This document shows, piece by piece, positions 1 to 5,970 of a DNA stretch of 12,993 nt. The position numbers were made by a program, and so were the translations under genes. The notes beneath the pieces were generated by a model that was given only the letters and a program-made list of their open reading frames with translations, did not search any database and had not been told where the DNA came from. The number at the start of each line of letters is the position of its first letter. Position 1 is the stretch's first letter. This DNA is from UBA8337 sp965658615 (GTDB lineage Bacteria > Pseudomonadota > Alphaproteobacteria > RS24). Location: positions 1 to 12,993 of the forward strand of contig CBFHSX010000043.1 in NCBI GenBank assembly GCA_965658615.1, read 5' to 3'.

Positions 1-608
1 TACAGCGTCAAATGGCGCGGCCCAAGTGCCAAAGCGGCGCTCAACTCGGCCCGCCATTGCGCCACGCTTTGGTCGGGGCGGGCGTAAATAAGGTCGAATG
101 AGGCGCGTGGGAAAATCTCCTGCGCCGCCAAAAAAGCCGCCTTGGCATCGGCCGCGCTATGCGTGCGACCGAGAAATTTCAGCGCTTTATCGTCAAAAGC
201 CTGCACGCCCAAAGAAAGCCGCGTCACACCGGCAGCGCTCAAATCCGCCAAATGCGCCTCGGGTGCGCTGACCGGATTGGCCTCCAGCGTAATCTCAGCA
301 TTGGCCGCCAGCCCCCACAGCCGATCGATCTCGCCAAGCAGAGCCGCCACCAGATCAGCCGACATGAGCGATGGTGTACCGCCGCCGAAAAACACCGTCT
401 CGACCGGCCCCTGCGGGCGCAGCCCATGGGCATGCGCCAATTCCTTATGATAGGCCTTTTGCCAAACCCCCCTATCGGCGTCGCGCATCAAATGCACATT
501 GAAATCGCAATAGGGACAAATGGCAGCGCAAAACGGCCAATGCAGATAGACGCCCAAAGGCGGCAAGCGGCCGGCAAGCGGTTTAGGATTTGTCGATGCG
601 GTCGGCAA
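1..608 (-). CDS. hemW: HemW, radical-SAM haem chaperone (3' part cut by window edge)
   Basis: Coproporphyrinogen-oxidase-like radical SAM protein of the HemW family. Members bind haem and deliver it to membrane targets rather than acting as the true HemN oxidase. About 202 codons are visible, roughly half of a ~380-residue protein; the C-terminal half lies off the left edge. Taking the TTG at 608 as residue 1, the 4Fe-4S/SAM motif CxxxCxxC is at 27-34 (CAAICPYC, after GVYLHWPF). GGGTPS at 75-80, EANP at 109-112, RLSLGVQ at 130-136 and FDLIYARPDQ at 171-180 follow in the usual order. The start is uncertain. The TTG has a GAGG six bases upstream and overlaps the rdgB end by 26 bp. An in-frame ATG at 638 adds ten residues but has no visible ribosome site. 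The gene is third in an overlapping rph-rdgB-hemW operon. Identity is secure; the precise start is not. Confidence 0.93.
   Translation of the reverse strand, partial: MPTASTNPKPLAGRLPPLGVYLHWPFCAAICPYCDFNVHLMRDADRGVWQKAYHKELAHAHGLRPQGPVETVFFGGGTPSLMSADLVAALLGEIDRLWGLAANAEITLEANPVSAPEAHLADLSAAGVTRLSLGVQAFDDKALKFLGRTHSAADAKAAFLAAQEIFPRASFDLIYARPDQSVAQWRAELSAALALGPRHLTL
561..581. repeat. Short tandem direct repeat at the rdgB-hemW junction
   Basis: The 10-mer CGGCAAGCGG occurs at 561-570 and again at 572-581, separated by one C. It lies just past the rdgB stop and within the low-constraint N-terminal codons of hemW, where it encodes part of a Leu/Gly/Arg/Pro-rich stretch. It looks like a small slippage duplication, and I infer no function. 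Confidence 0.5.
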
Positions 609-1230
609 AATAAGCCTCGACCAATTGCGTAAATGCATCGGCGCGGTGTGAGATGGCGTGTTTGGCGTCGGGCTGCATTTCGCCAAAAGTCAAATCGCCG
701 CCCAATGGCAAAAATATCGGGTCATAGCCAAATCCGTTTTTGCCGCGCATCGGCCAGACCAGCGTGCCCTCAACCTTGCCCTCAAAACTTTCAACATGCC
801 CATCCGGCCAAGCCAGACTGAGGGCGCAGATAAACCGCGCCGTGCGCGGCACATCTTTTTTTTGGCTCTCTATCTGGCTGAGGGCCATTTCGATTTTATG
901 CATACCAAAATCAAAATCGCGACCATTGGCGGTCTCGGCCCAACGCGCCGAGTAAATACCGGGCGCGCCATCCAGCGCATCGACCGCCAGACCGCTATCA
1001 TCGGCCAGCGCCGGCAGACCGGCTTTGGTGGCCGCCGCCAAGGCCTTTAATTCGGCATTGGCAATAAAGGTCTCGCCGGTTTCTTCCGGCTCCGGCAAGC
1101 CCAGCTCATCAGCGCCCATTGTGGCGACGCCGAAGCGATTGATCAGCGCGGCAATCTCCACAAGCTTGCCTTTATTATGGCTGGCAACGATCAGCTTATC
1201 GCCGTCAAACACGCGCGCCGCAGGGCTCAT
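583..1230 (-). CDS. rdgB: RdgB/HAM1 non-canonical purine NTP pyrophosphatase
   Basis: Hydrolyses (d)ITP and XTP to the monophosphate plus pyrophosphate, keeping deaminated purines out of DNA and RNA; cytosolic and Mg-dependent. The 215-residue product has the whole family signature: SHNKGKLVE at 17-25 (nucleotide-binding loop), ALADDSGLAVDAL at 75-86 with the catalytic Asp pair at 77-78, GIYSARWA at 91-98, FGYDPIF at 167-173 and SHRADAF at 194-200. The length is slightly above the ~200 usual because of about ten extra N-terminal residues. The ATG overlaps the rph stop as ATGA, giving a 4-bp overlap typical of translational coupling, which fixes the start. Downstream it overlaps the beginning of hemW. 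No substitutions are seen at key residues. Confidence 0.97.
   Translation of the reverse strand: MSPAARVFDGDKLIVASHNKGKLVEIAALINRFGVATMGADELGLPEPEETGETFIANAELKALAAATKAGLPALADDSGLAVDALDGAPGIYSARWAETANGRDFDFGMHKIEMALSQIESQKKDVPRTARFICALSLAWPDGHVESFEGKVEGTLVWPMRGKNGFGYDPIFLPLGGDLTFGEMQPDAKHAISHRADAFTQLVEAYFADRIDKS
615..618 (-). promoter_or_regulatory. Ribosome binding site favouring the TTG start of hemW
   Basis: On the minus strand GAGG lies six bases before the TTG at 608, inside the 3' end of rdgB. The alternative ATG at 638 has no purine-rich site in front of it. The TTG also gives an N-terminus closer in length to other HemW proteins before the GVYLHWPFC motif. This is inference from spacing only. 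Confidence 0.4.
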
Positions 1231-1979
1231 GACAGACCCACCGCTTTTCTTTGCAGCGCGCCCAGCTCGCCAATGCCGCCCTTGGCCAGACCCAAAAGCG
1301 ACATGAATTCGGCTTCGCTAAAGGCCGCACCCTCGGCAGTGGCTTGAATTTCGACCAGCGCGCCGGCCCCGGTAATGACGAAATTGCCATCTGTGTCGGC
1401 CACACTATCCTCATCATAATCGAGGTCAGCGACCGGCAAGCCTTCATAAATGCCGCAGGAAATGGCGCCGATTTGGTCGCGCAGCACATCGTTTTCGCCG
1501 CCGCCCATAATCGCACCGGACACCAGACCATCGGCTTTCATTTTTTCAATGCACAGATAAAGCGCCACCCAAGCGCCGGTGATCGAGGCCGTGCGCGTGC
1601 CGCCATCGGCCTGAATGACATCGCAATCCAAGGAGATTTGGTTTTCACCCAAAGCCTCGAGATTGACCACGGCGCGCAAGGAGCGGCCGATCAGGCGTTG
1701 GATTTCCTGTGTGCGGCCCGATTGCTTACCGGCATTGGCCTCGCGGCGCATGCGCGACCCGGTCGAGCGCGGCAGCATGCCATATTCGGCCGTCACCCAG
1801 CCACGGCCTTGACCGCGCAGCCATGGCGGCACGCGGGTTTCCAGCGAAGCGGTGCACAAGACATGCGTGTCGCCGCATTTTATCAAGCATGAGCCCTCCG
1901 CATGTTTGGAGACATTGGTCTCAATGCTCACGCTGCGGATTTGGTCGGGCTGGCGGCCCGAGGGGCGGGAAACGGTCAT
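1227..1979 (-). CDS. rph: Ribonuclease PH
   Basis: Phosphorolytic 3'-5' exoribonuclease that trims the 3' trailer of tRNA precursors; it works as a ring-shaped hexamer in the cytosol. The 250-residue product is slightly longer than the ~238 usual. Motifs run in order: RPSGRQPDQIR at 5-15, KHAEGS at 25-30, WVTAEYGMLPRST at 61-73, GKQSGRTQEIQRLIGRSLRAV at 84-104, and the phosphate-binding GGTRTASITGA at 126-136 with Arg129. The acidic DLDYDEDS at 185-192 supplies metal ligands. The ATG at 1979 has AAGGA six bases upstream. It is the first gene of the rph-rdgB-hemW operon, transcribed away from hrcA out of an 84-bp shared promoter region, a familiar alphaproteobacterial arrangement. It appears intact. 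Confidence 0.97.
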   Translation of the reverse strand: MTVSRPSGRQPDQIRSVSIETNVSKHAEGSCLIKCGDTHVLCTASLETRVPPWLRGQGRGWVTAEYGMLPRSTGSRMRREANAGKQSGRTQEIQRLIGRSLRAVVNLEALGENQISLDCDVIQADGGTRTASITGAWVALYLCIEKMKADGLVSGAIMGGGENDVLRDQIGAISCGIYEGLPVADLDYDEDSVADTDGNFVITGAGALVEIQATAEGAAFSEAEFMSLLGLAKGGIGELGALQRKAVGLS

Positions 1980-2011
1980 GGCATATCCTTATCTATCGGT
2001 TTTCTTGTCTG

Positions 2012-2040
2012 TATGTAGCCCGCCGGTCTTGCAGAAACAA
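2012..2040 (-). promoter_or_regulatory. Candidate promoter for rph-rdgB-hemW
   Basis: On the minus strand TTGTTTC (2040-2034) and GCTACATA (2019-2012) are 14 bases apart. This fits the Caulobacter housekeeping consensus as I recall it (TTGaCgS, 10-14 bases, GCTANAWC), with seven of eight -10 positions matching. It would give a 5' leader of roughly 26 bases carrying the AAGGA site. It overlaps the hrcA -35 region on the other strand, so the two promoters could interfere. Not tested. Confidence 0.4.
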
Positions 2041-2060
2041 GCGCGCTCGGCCTAAATAGG
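2028..2060 (+). promoter_or_regulatory. Candidate hrcA promoter with a palindrome over its -10
   Basis: CTTG at 2028-2031 and CCTAAATAGG at 2051-2060 are 19 bases apart. The -10 matches six of seven fixed positions of the alphaproteobacterial RpoH consensus CYTATNTNNG as I remember it. It also fits a housekeeping-type -10 (CTAAAT). The -10 lies inside the perfect palindrome GCCTA-AA-TAGGC at 2050-2061. The -10 ends only about six bases before the hrcA ATG, so transcription would begin at or next to the start codon. The match is weaker than for dnaK and grpE. Confidence 0.35.
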
Positions 2061-2063
2061 CGG

Positions 2064-3134
2064 ATGAGCAATCTTGCCGAGCTGACCACACGGGCGCAAA
2101 CCATTTTCGCGCAAATTGTCGAGAGCTATCTGGCCACCGGGCAGCCGATCGGCTCGCAGCAATTGGCCGATATGCTGGCGGAAAAATTATCGCCGGCCAG
2201 TATTCGCGCCACCATGGCGGAGCTGGAAAAACAAGGCCTGTTATACGCGCCGCATGTCTCGGCCGGACGCCTGCCGACGCAAGGCGGATTGCGCCTGTTT
2301 ATTGACGGGCTGATGCAGGTCGGGCAATTGAGCGATGATGAACGTGCCGCCATCGCCCCCGATCTGGCGGGCGGGGAAAGCCTCGACCAAACGCTGCGCG
2401 CCGCGGTGGAAAGTCTGTCGGGCCTGTCGGCCTGCGCCGGTCTGGTGCTGGCTCCAAATGCCGAACGCGCCGTCAAACATATTGAGTTCATGGCTGTTTC
2501 GGACGACCAAATTTTGGTCATTCTGGTCGATGAGACCAATCAGGTGGAAAACCGATTGATCGCGCGCCCGGCCGGTCTGACGCGCGCCGCCTTGCAGGAG
2601 CTGGGCAATTATCTAAACACACGGCTGGCGGGCCGCACTTTGGGTGAATTGCGCCGCGACACAAAGGCCGAATTGGGGCGCTTGGAAAGCGAGTTGGGGG
2701 CGCTGACCGCAAAGCTGGTCGCGGATGGGTTGATCAGCTGGGGCGGTGCGCCTAGGCCTGCCTCAAACAGCGAAATGTTCACCAAATCCTTGATTGTGCA
2801 CGGCCAAAACCATCTGCTCGACGATGTCGCGGCGATGGACGATCTGGACCGCATCCGACGCTTATTTGACGATCTCGACCGCCAGCAAGAATTGATCGCG
2901 CTTTTAGCCGACGCCGATGAGGGCGATGGGGTGAAAATATTCATCGGTGCCGAAACACCGCTTTTCTCACTTTCCGGCTCATCGCTCATCATCAGCCCGT
3001 ATCAAGATGCCGAAAGAAAATTGGTCGGCGTGCTCGGCGTCATCGCCCCGACGCGGACCAATTATGCCCGCCTCATCCCCATGGTCGACCATACGGCGAA
3101 GCTGGTCTCGGCGCTGCTGTCGCAAAACAAATAG
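2064..3134 (+). CDS. hrcA: HrcA heat-inducible transcription repressor
   Basis: Repressor that binds CIRCE operators of chaperone operons and is kept active by GroEL. The 356-residue product is of normal length. The N-terminal winged helix covers about residues 8-75, with the family hallmark GQPIGSQQLADML at 26-38, SPASIRATMAELEKQGLL at 43-60 and HVSAGRLPTQGGLRLFIDGLM at 64-84. The rest is the GAF-like and dimerisation part, ending in a hydrophobic helix rich in Val and Leu. The start is ATG 2064. GGCGG abuts it directly with no spacer, so a normal Shine-Dalgarno is absent and leaderless translation is possible. No CIRCE was found in this window, so its classical target (probably groESL) is elsewhere. 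It is followed 94 bp later by grpE and divergent from rph. Confidence 0.96.
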   Translation: MSNLAELTTRAQTIFAQIVESYLATGQPIGSQQLADMLAEKLSPASIRATMAELEKQGLLYAPHVSAGRLPTQGGLRLFIDGLMQVGQLSDDERAAIAPDLAGGESLDQTLRAAVESLSGLSACAGLVLAPNAERAVKHIEFMAVSDDQILVILVDETNQVENRLIARPAGLTRAALQELGNYLNTRLAGRTLGELRRDTKAELGRLESELGALTAKLVADGLISWGGAPRPASNSEMFTKSLIVHGQNHLLDDVAAMDDLDRIRRLFDDLDRQQELIALLADADEGDGVKIFIGAETPLFSLSGSSLIISPYQDAERKLVGVLGVIAPTRTNYARLIPMVDHTAKLVSALLSQNK

Positions 3135-3164
3135 GCCACCGGTTGGCGCTATGCGTGATGTCCC

Positions 3165-3189
3165 CCTTTACGGCCCCTTGACGTAAAGG
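3165..3189. promoter_or_regulatory. Perfect 8-9-8 inverted repeat over the grpE promoter
   Basis: CCTTTACG (3165-3172), nine spacer bases, then CGTAAAGG (3182-3189) form a perfect dyad between hrcA and grpE. The arm length and nine-base gap resemble CIRCE (9-9-9), but the sequence is unrelated to TTAGCACTC. The dyad overlaps the CTTGACG that would be the grpE -35. As RNA it would be an 8-bp hairpin with no following U-run, so it is a poor intrinsic terminator for hrcA. The structure is seen; an operator role is inference. Confidence 0.5.
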
Positions 3190-3208
3190 CAGTTGACGCC
3201 TAACTAAG
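3177..3208 (+). promoter_or_regulatory. Candidate RpoH-type promoter for grpE
   Basis: CTTG at 3177-3180 is followed 18 bases later by CCTAACTAAG at 3199-3208. This matches six of seven fixed positions of the recalled alphaproteobacterial heat-shock -10 (CYTATNTNNG), with the same 18-base spacing as the dnaK promoter. Transcription would start near 3213-3215, leaving a short leader with TGGAG in front of the ATG at 3229. It may add heat-inducible expression to read-through from hrcA. Confidence 0.45.
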
Positions 3209-3217
3209 CCGCACGAA

Positions 3218-3222
3218 TGGAG
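3218..3222 (+). promoter_or_regulatory. Ribosome binding site deciding the grpE start
   Basis: TGGAG lies six bases before the ATG at 3229 and itself contains most of an upstream in-frame ATG (3217-3219). The upstream ATG has no purine-rich site before it, so 3229 is the better start. Confidence 0.6.
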
Positions 3223-3228
3223 ACACGC

Positions 3229-3807
3229 ATGCAAGATGATGAAAAGCCGATCGCCGATGAAACCCTCGACGAAACTGACGCGGCGCAGGCAGAAGCCCTT
3301 AGTGAAGACACAGATGAAAGCGCTGATGAGAACCTTGAGGAAAGCCTTGAGGATAAGCTCGCCGCCGCCAATGACCAATTGCTGCGCGCCTTGGCCGAGC
3401 TGGAAAACACGCGGCGGCGCGCCGAGCGCGACCGCGGCGAAGCGCTTAAATATGGCGCGATGAGTTTTGCCCGCGATATGGTCGGTGTGGCCGATAATCT
3501 GGACCGCGCGCTGAAAGCCATTGACGACACGGATGAAGCCGCCAAAGCTGACCTGCCTGAAGCCGTGCAGGCGCTTTTGGAGGGCGTCGCCGCCACACAG
3601 CGCGACCTGATGGCCGCGTTGAGCCGTCATAAAGTTACGCCGCTGGCGCCGCTGGGCGAAAAATTTGACCCCAATCTGCACGAAGCCATGTTTGAAGCAC
3701 CGGGCACGGGTCAAGAGGCTGGCACGATTATCGATGTTATTGAGACCGGCTTTATGATGGAAGAGCGCCTTTTGCGACCCGCCAAAGTCGGTATCGCAAA
3801 GGATTAA
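3229..3807 (+). CDS. grpE: GrpE nucleotide exchange factor
   Basis: Dimeric co-chaperone that releases ADP from DnaK and resets the Hsp70 cycle. With ATG 3229 the product is 192 residues, within the usual range. Residues 1-42 form a very acidic, low-complexity N-terminus. A long charged helix follows (about 43-100, ANDQLLRALAELENTRRRAERD and onward) that would form the dimer coiled coil. The C-terminal beta domain carries LGEKFDPNLHEAMFEAPG at 142-159 and GTIIDVIETGFMMEERLLRPAKVGIAK at 165-191, the GrpE signature. An in-frame ATG at 3217 would add four residues, but its sequence supplies the Shine-Dalgarno for 3229. It sits between hrcA and dnaK, with a putative RpoH promoter and an inverted repeat upstream. 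Confidence 0.96.
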   Translation: MQDDEKPIADETLDETDAAQAEALSEDTDESADENLEESLEDKLAAANDQLLRALAELENTRRRAERDRGEALKYGAMSFARDMVGVADNLDRALKAIDDTDEAAKADLPEAVQALLEGVAATQRDLMAALSRHKVTPLAPLGEKFDPNLHEAMFEAPGTGQEAGTIIDVIETGFMMEERLLRPAKVGIAKD

Positions 3808-3861
3808 AAGGGCTTTTAAGCGGCCGGGACGCTGCATCTTGCGGTGGTGGATAACCCCGCC

Positions 3862-3876
3862 CCCCATATTTTGGGG
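3862..3876 (+). terminator. Weak hairpin after grpE
   Basis: CCCCA (3862-3866), loop TATTT, TGGGG (3872-3876) form a 5-bp GC-rich stem 55 bases after the grpE stop. The nearest T-run (ATTTTTAT, 3893-3900) is too far away for a classical intrinsic terminator. It could attenuate hrcA-grpE read-through into dnaK, but the evidence is slight. Confidence 0.2.
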
Positions 3877-3910
3877 CACGGCTTTGGCTTGGATTTTTAT
3901 GACTCCCTCT

Positions 3911-3942
3911 CTTGTCGCCGCGCGCGGGGGTTCTTATATAAG
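3911..3942 (+). promoter_or_regulatory. Candidate RpoH-type heat-shock promoter for dnaK
   Basis: CTTG at 3911-3914 (in CTCTCTTGTC), 18 bases, then CTTATATAAG at 3933-3942. The -10 matches every fixed position of the alphaproteobacterial heat-shock consensus CYTATNTNNG as I recall it from comparisons of groE and dnaK operons. TTGTCG-N17-TATATA within it could also serve the housekeeping sigma factor. Transcription would start near 3947, giving a leader of about 50 bases. This is the best promoter in the window and suggests dnaK-dnaJ can be induced independently of hrcA-grpE. Confidence 0.65.
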
Positions 3943-3960
3943 CGGCAGAAACGACCACCA

Positions 3961-3977
3961 CCGCCCCGATCGGGCGG
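3961..3977 (+). other. GC-rich hairpin in the dnaK 5' leader
   Basis: CCGCCC (3961-3966), loop CGATC, GGGCGG (3972-3977): a 6-bp all-GC stem in the predicted dnaK leader, ten bases before the GAGG ribosome site. It does not pair with the ribosome site itself. It may stabilise the transcript 5' end or set ribosome access. I see no ROSE-type or other known thermometer sequence. Confidence 0.35.
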
Positions 3978-3987
3978 CTTAAAATAT

Positions 3988-3991
3988 GAGG
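3988..3991 (+). promoter_or_regulatory. Ribosome binding site deciding the dnaK start
   Basis: GAGG six bases before ATG 3998 overlaps the in-frame upstream ATG at 3986. DnaK proteins nearly always begin M(G/A)K(V/I)IGIDLGTTNS, which matches initiation at 3998 and not at 3986. Confidence 0.7.
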
Positions 3992-3997
3992 CTTGGT

Positions 3998-5929
3998 ATG
4001 GGCAAGGTAATTGGCATTGATTTGGGCACCACAAATTCCTGTGTGGCAGTGATGGACGGCAGCACGCCGAAAGTCATTGAAAATGCGGAAGGTGCGCGCA
4101 CCACGCCGTCTATGGTGGCTTTCGCCGATGAGGGCGAGAAGCTGACCGGCCAGCCGGCCAAGCGCCAGGCCGTCACCAATCCGCTCAACACGCTGTTTGC
4201 CATTAAGCGCCTTATCGGCCGCCGCTTTGACGATCCGGCGACGCAAAAAGACAAGGATATGGTGCCGTATAATATTGTTGCCTCCGATGGCGGCGATGCT
4301 TGGGTTGAGGCGGCCGGGGAAAATTATTCGCCATCGCAAATCTCGGCTTTTATCCTGCAAAAAATGAAGGAAACGGCTGAGGATTATCTCGGCGAAAAAG
4401 TCGACCAAGCCGTCATCACCGTGCCGGCTTATTTCAACGACGCACAACGCCAAGCAACAAAAGACGCCGGCAAAATCGCCGGCCTCGAAGTGCTGCGCAT
4501 CATTAATGAGCCGACCGCGGCTTCTCTGGCCTATGGTCTCGATAAAAATGACGGCCAGACCATTGCCGTTTATGATTTGGGCGGCGGCACATTTGACGTC
4601 TCCATTCTCGAGATCGGCGATGGCGTGTTTGAAGTGAAATCGACCAATGGCGATACTTTCCTTGGCGGTGAAGATTTCGATATGGCGCTGGTCGAGCATT
4701 TGGCCGAAGAGTTTCACAAAGAAAACGGCATTGATCTGCGCAGCGATAAGCTGGCGCTGCAAAGGCTGAAAGAAGCGGCTGAGAAAGCCAAGATTGAGCT
4801 GTCCTCTTCGGCGCAAACGGAAGTCAATCTGCCCTTTATCACGGCCGATGCGAGCGGCCCGAAACATTTGAACCTGAAATTGACCCGCGCCGCTTTTGAG
4901 GGGCTGGTCGAAAATCTGGTACAACGCACGCGCACACCATGCGAAGCGGCGATGAAAGATGCCGGTGTTTCTCTGGCTGATATTGACGAAGTGGTTCTGG
5001 TCGGCGGGCAAACCCGCATGCCGAAAATCCGCGAATTTGTGCAGCAAGTCTTCGGGCGCGAGCCGAATATGAGCGTTAATCCGGATGAGGTGGTTGCCAT
5101 GGGCGCGGCCATTCAGGCCGGTGTGCTGCAAGGCGATGTGAAAGATGTGCTGCTGCTTGATGTGACACCCCTCTCGCTCGGCATTGAGACACTGGGTGGC
5201 GTGTTCACCCGCCTGATTGACCGCAACACAACCATCCCGACGAAAAAGAGCCAAGTCTTCTCGACCGCCGATGATAATCAATCGGCCGTGACCATTGCCG
5301 TCTATCAGGGCGAGCGTGAAATGGCGGCCGACAATAAACATCTCGGCCAGTTCAACCTTGAGGGCATTCCGCCGGCACCGCGTGGCGTACCGCAGATCGA
5401 AGTGACTTTCGATATTGATGCCAATGGTCTGGTCAATGTTTCGGCTGCCGATAAAGCGACCGGCAAGGAGCAAAACATCCGCATCGAAGCCTCGGGCGGC
5501 CTCAGCGATGATGATATTGAGCAAATGGTGAAAGACGCCGAAGCCAATGCCTCGGCCGATAAGGAACGCCGCGAGAGCGTCGAGGCGCGCAATAACGCCG
5601 AGGGCCTTATCCATGCGACCGAAAAATCCATCTCGGAAAATGAAGAGCTTGTTGAGGCGGCCGATAAAGAAGCTGCCGAGGCGGCGATTGCTGAGCTGAA
5701 GACCGCGCTGGAAGGCGAGGATAATGACGCGATCAATGAAAAAGCCCAAGCGCTGAGCCAAGCGGCAATGAAAATCGGTGAGGCTGTATATAAAGCCCAG
5801 CAAGCCGAGAGTGACGCCGCAGCCGCCGCCGATGCCGCAGCAGATGCCGTTGATGATAATGTTGTCGATGCCGATTTCGAGGACGTCACGGACGACAAAT
5901 CGGATGAAGACGGCCAGAAAGCCTCTTAA
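3998..5929 (+). CDS. dnaK: DnaK, Hsp70 molecular chaperone
   Basis: ATP-dependent chaperone that binds exposed hydrophobic segments and cycles with DnaJ and GrpE. With ATG 3998 it has 643 residues, the normal length. The N-terminal ATPase domain carries all three Hsp70 signatures: IGIDLGTTNS at 5-14, VYDLGGGTFDVSI near residue 190, and VVLVGGQTRMPKI near residue 330. The inter-domain linker VLLLDVTPLSLGIET follows, then the beta-sandwich substrate domain and an alpha-helical lid. The tail is Ala- and Asp-rich and ends in DADFEDVTDD plus a short charged stretch, as in other bacterial DnaKs. The upstream ATG (3986) would give an atypical four-residue extension and is rejected. dnaJ starts 41 bp downstream with its own strong ribosome site, so the two are probably one transcript from the RpoH-like promoter at 3911-3942. 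Confidence 0.99.
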   Translation: MGKVIGIDLGTTNSCVAVMDGSTPKVIENAEGARTTPSMVAFADEGEKLTGQPAKRQAVTNPLNTLFAIKRLIGRRFDDPATQKDKDMVPYNIVASDGGDAWVEAAGENYSPSQISAFILQKMKETAEDYLGEKVDQAVITVPAYFNDAQRQATKDAGKIAGLEVLRIINEPTAASLAYGLDKNDGQTIAVYDLGGGTFDVSILEIGDGVFEVKSTNGDTFLGGEDFDMALVEHLAEEFHKENGIDLRSDKLALQRLKEAAEKAKIELSSSAQTEVNLPFITADASGPKHLNLKLTRAAFEGLVENLVQRTRTPCEAAMKDAGVSLADIDEVVLVGGQTRMPKIREFVQQVFGREPNMSVNPDEVVAMGAAIQAGVLQGDVKDVLLLDVTPLSLGIETLGGVFTRLIDRNTTIPTKKSQVFSTADDNQSAVTIAVYQGEREMAADNKHLGQFNLEGIPPAPRGVPQIEVTFDIDANGLVNVSAADKATGKEQNIRIEASGGLSDDDIEQMVKDAEANASADKERRESVEARNNAEGLIHATEKSISENEELVEAADKEAAEAAIAELKTALEGEDNDAINEKAQALSQAAMKIGEAVYKAQQAESDAAAAADAAADAVDDNVVDADFEDVTDDKSDEDGQKAS

Positions 5930-5970
5930 TCCGCGCCAGCGTTGCCTCGCGCGCGTGAAGGAGACAGCCT

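Noticed and set aside
1251..1892. 213-codon plus-strand frame opposite rph
   Set aside because: Antisense to a clear RNase PH; no family features and low-complexity composition.
1980..2063. Search for a CIRCE operator upstream of hrcA
   Set aside because: No TTAGCACTC or GAGTGCTAA arms were found here or in the grpE and dnaK spacers by eye.
3846..3854. GGTGGATAA, 8 of 9 bases of a DnaA box, between grpE and dnaK
   Set aside because: A single near-match with no clustered boxes or AT-rich unwinding region does not support an origin.
3073..3879. 268-codon minus-strand frame opposite grpE
   Set aside because: Shadow of grpE codon usage; grpE has full family motifs.
3752..5803. 683-codon open frame on the minus strand opposite dnaK and the end of grpE
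   Set aside because: Long antisense frames opposite dnaK are a known by-product of its codon bias. The translation shows no recognisable domain, and the plus strand is certainly coding.
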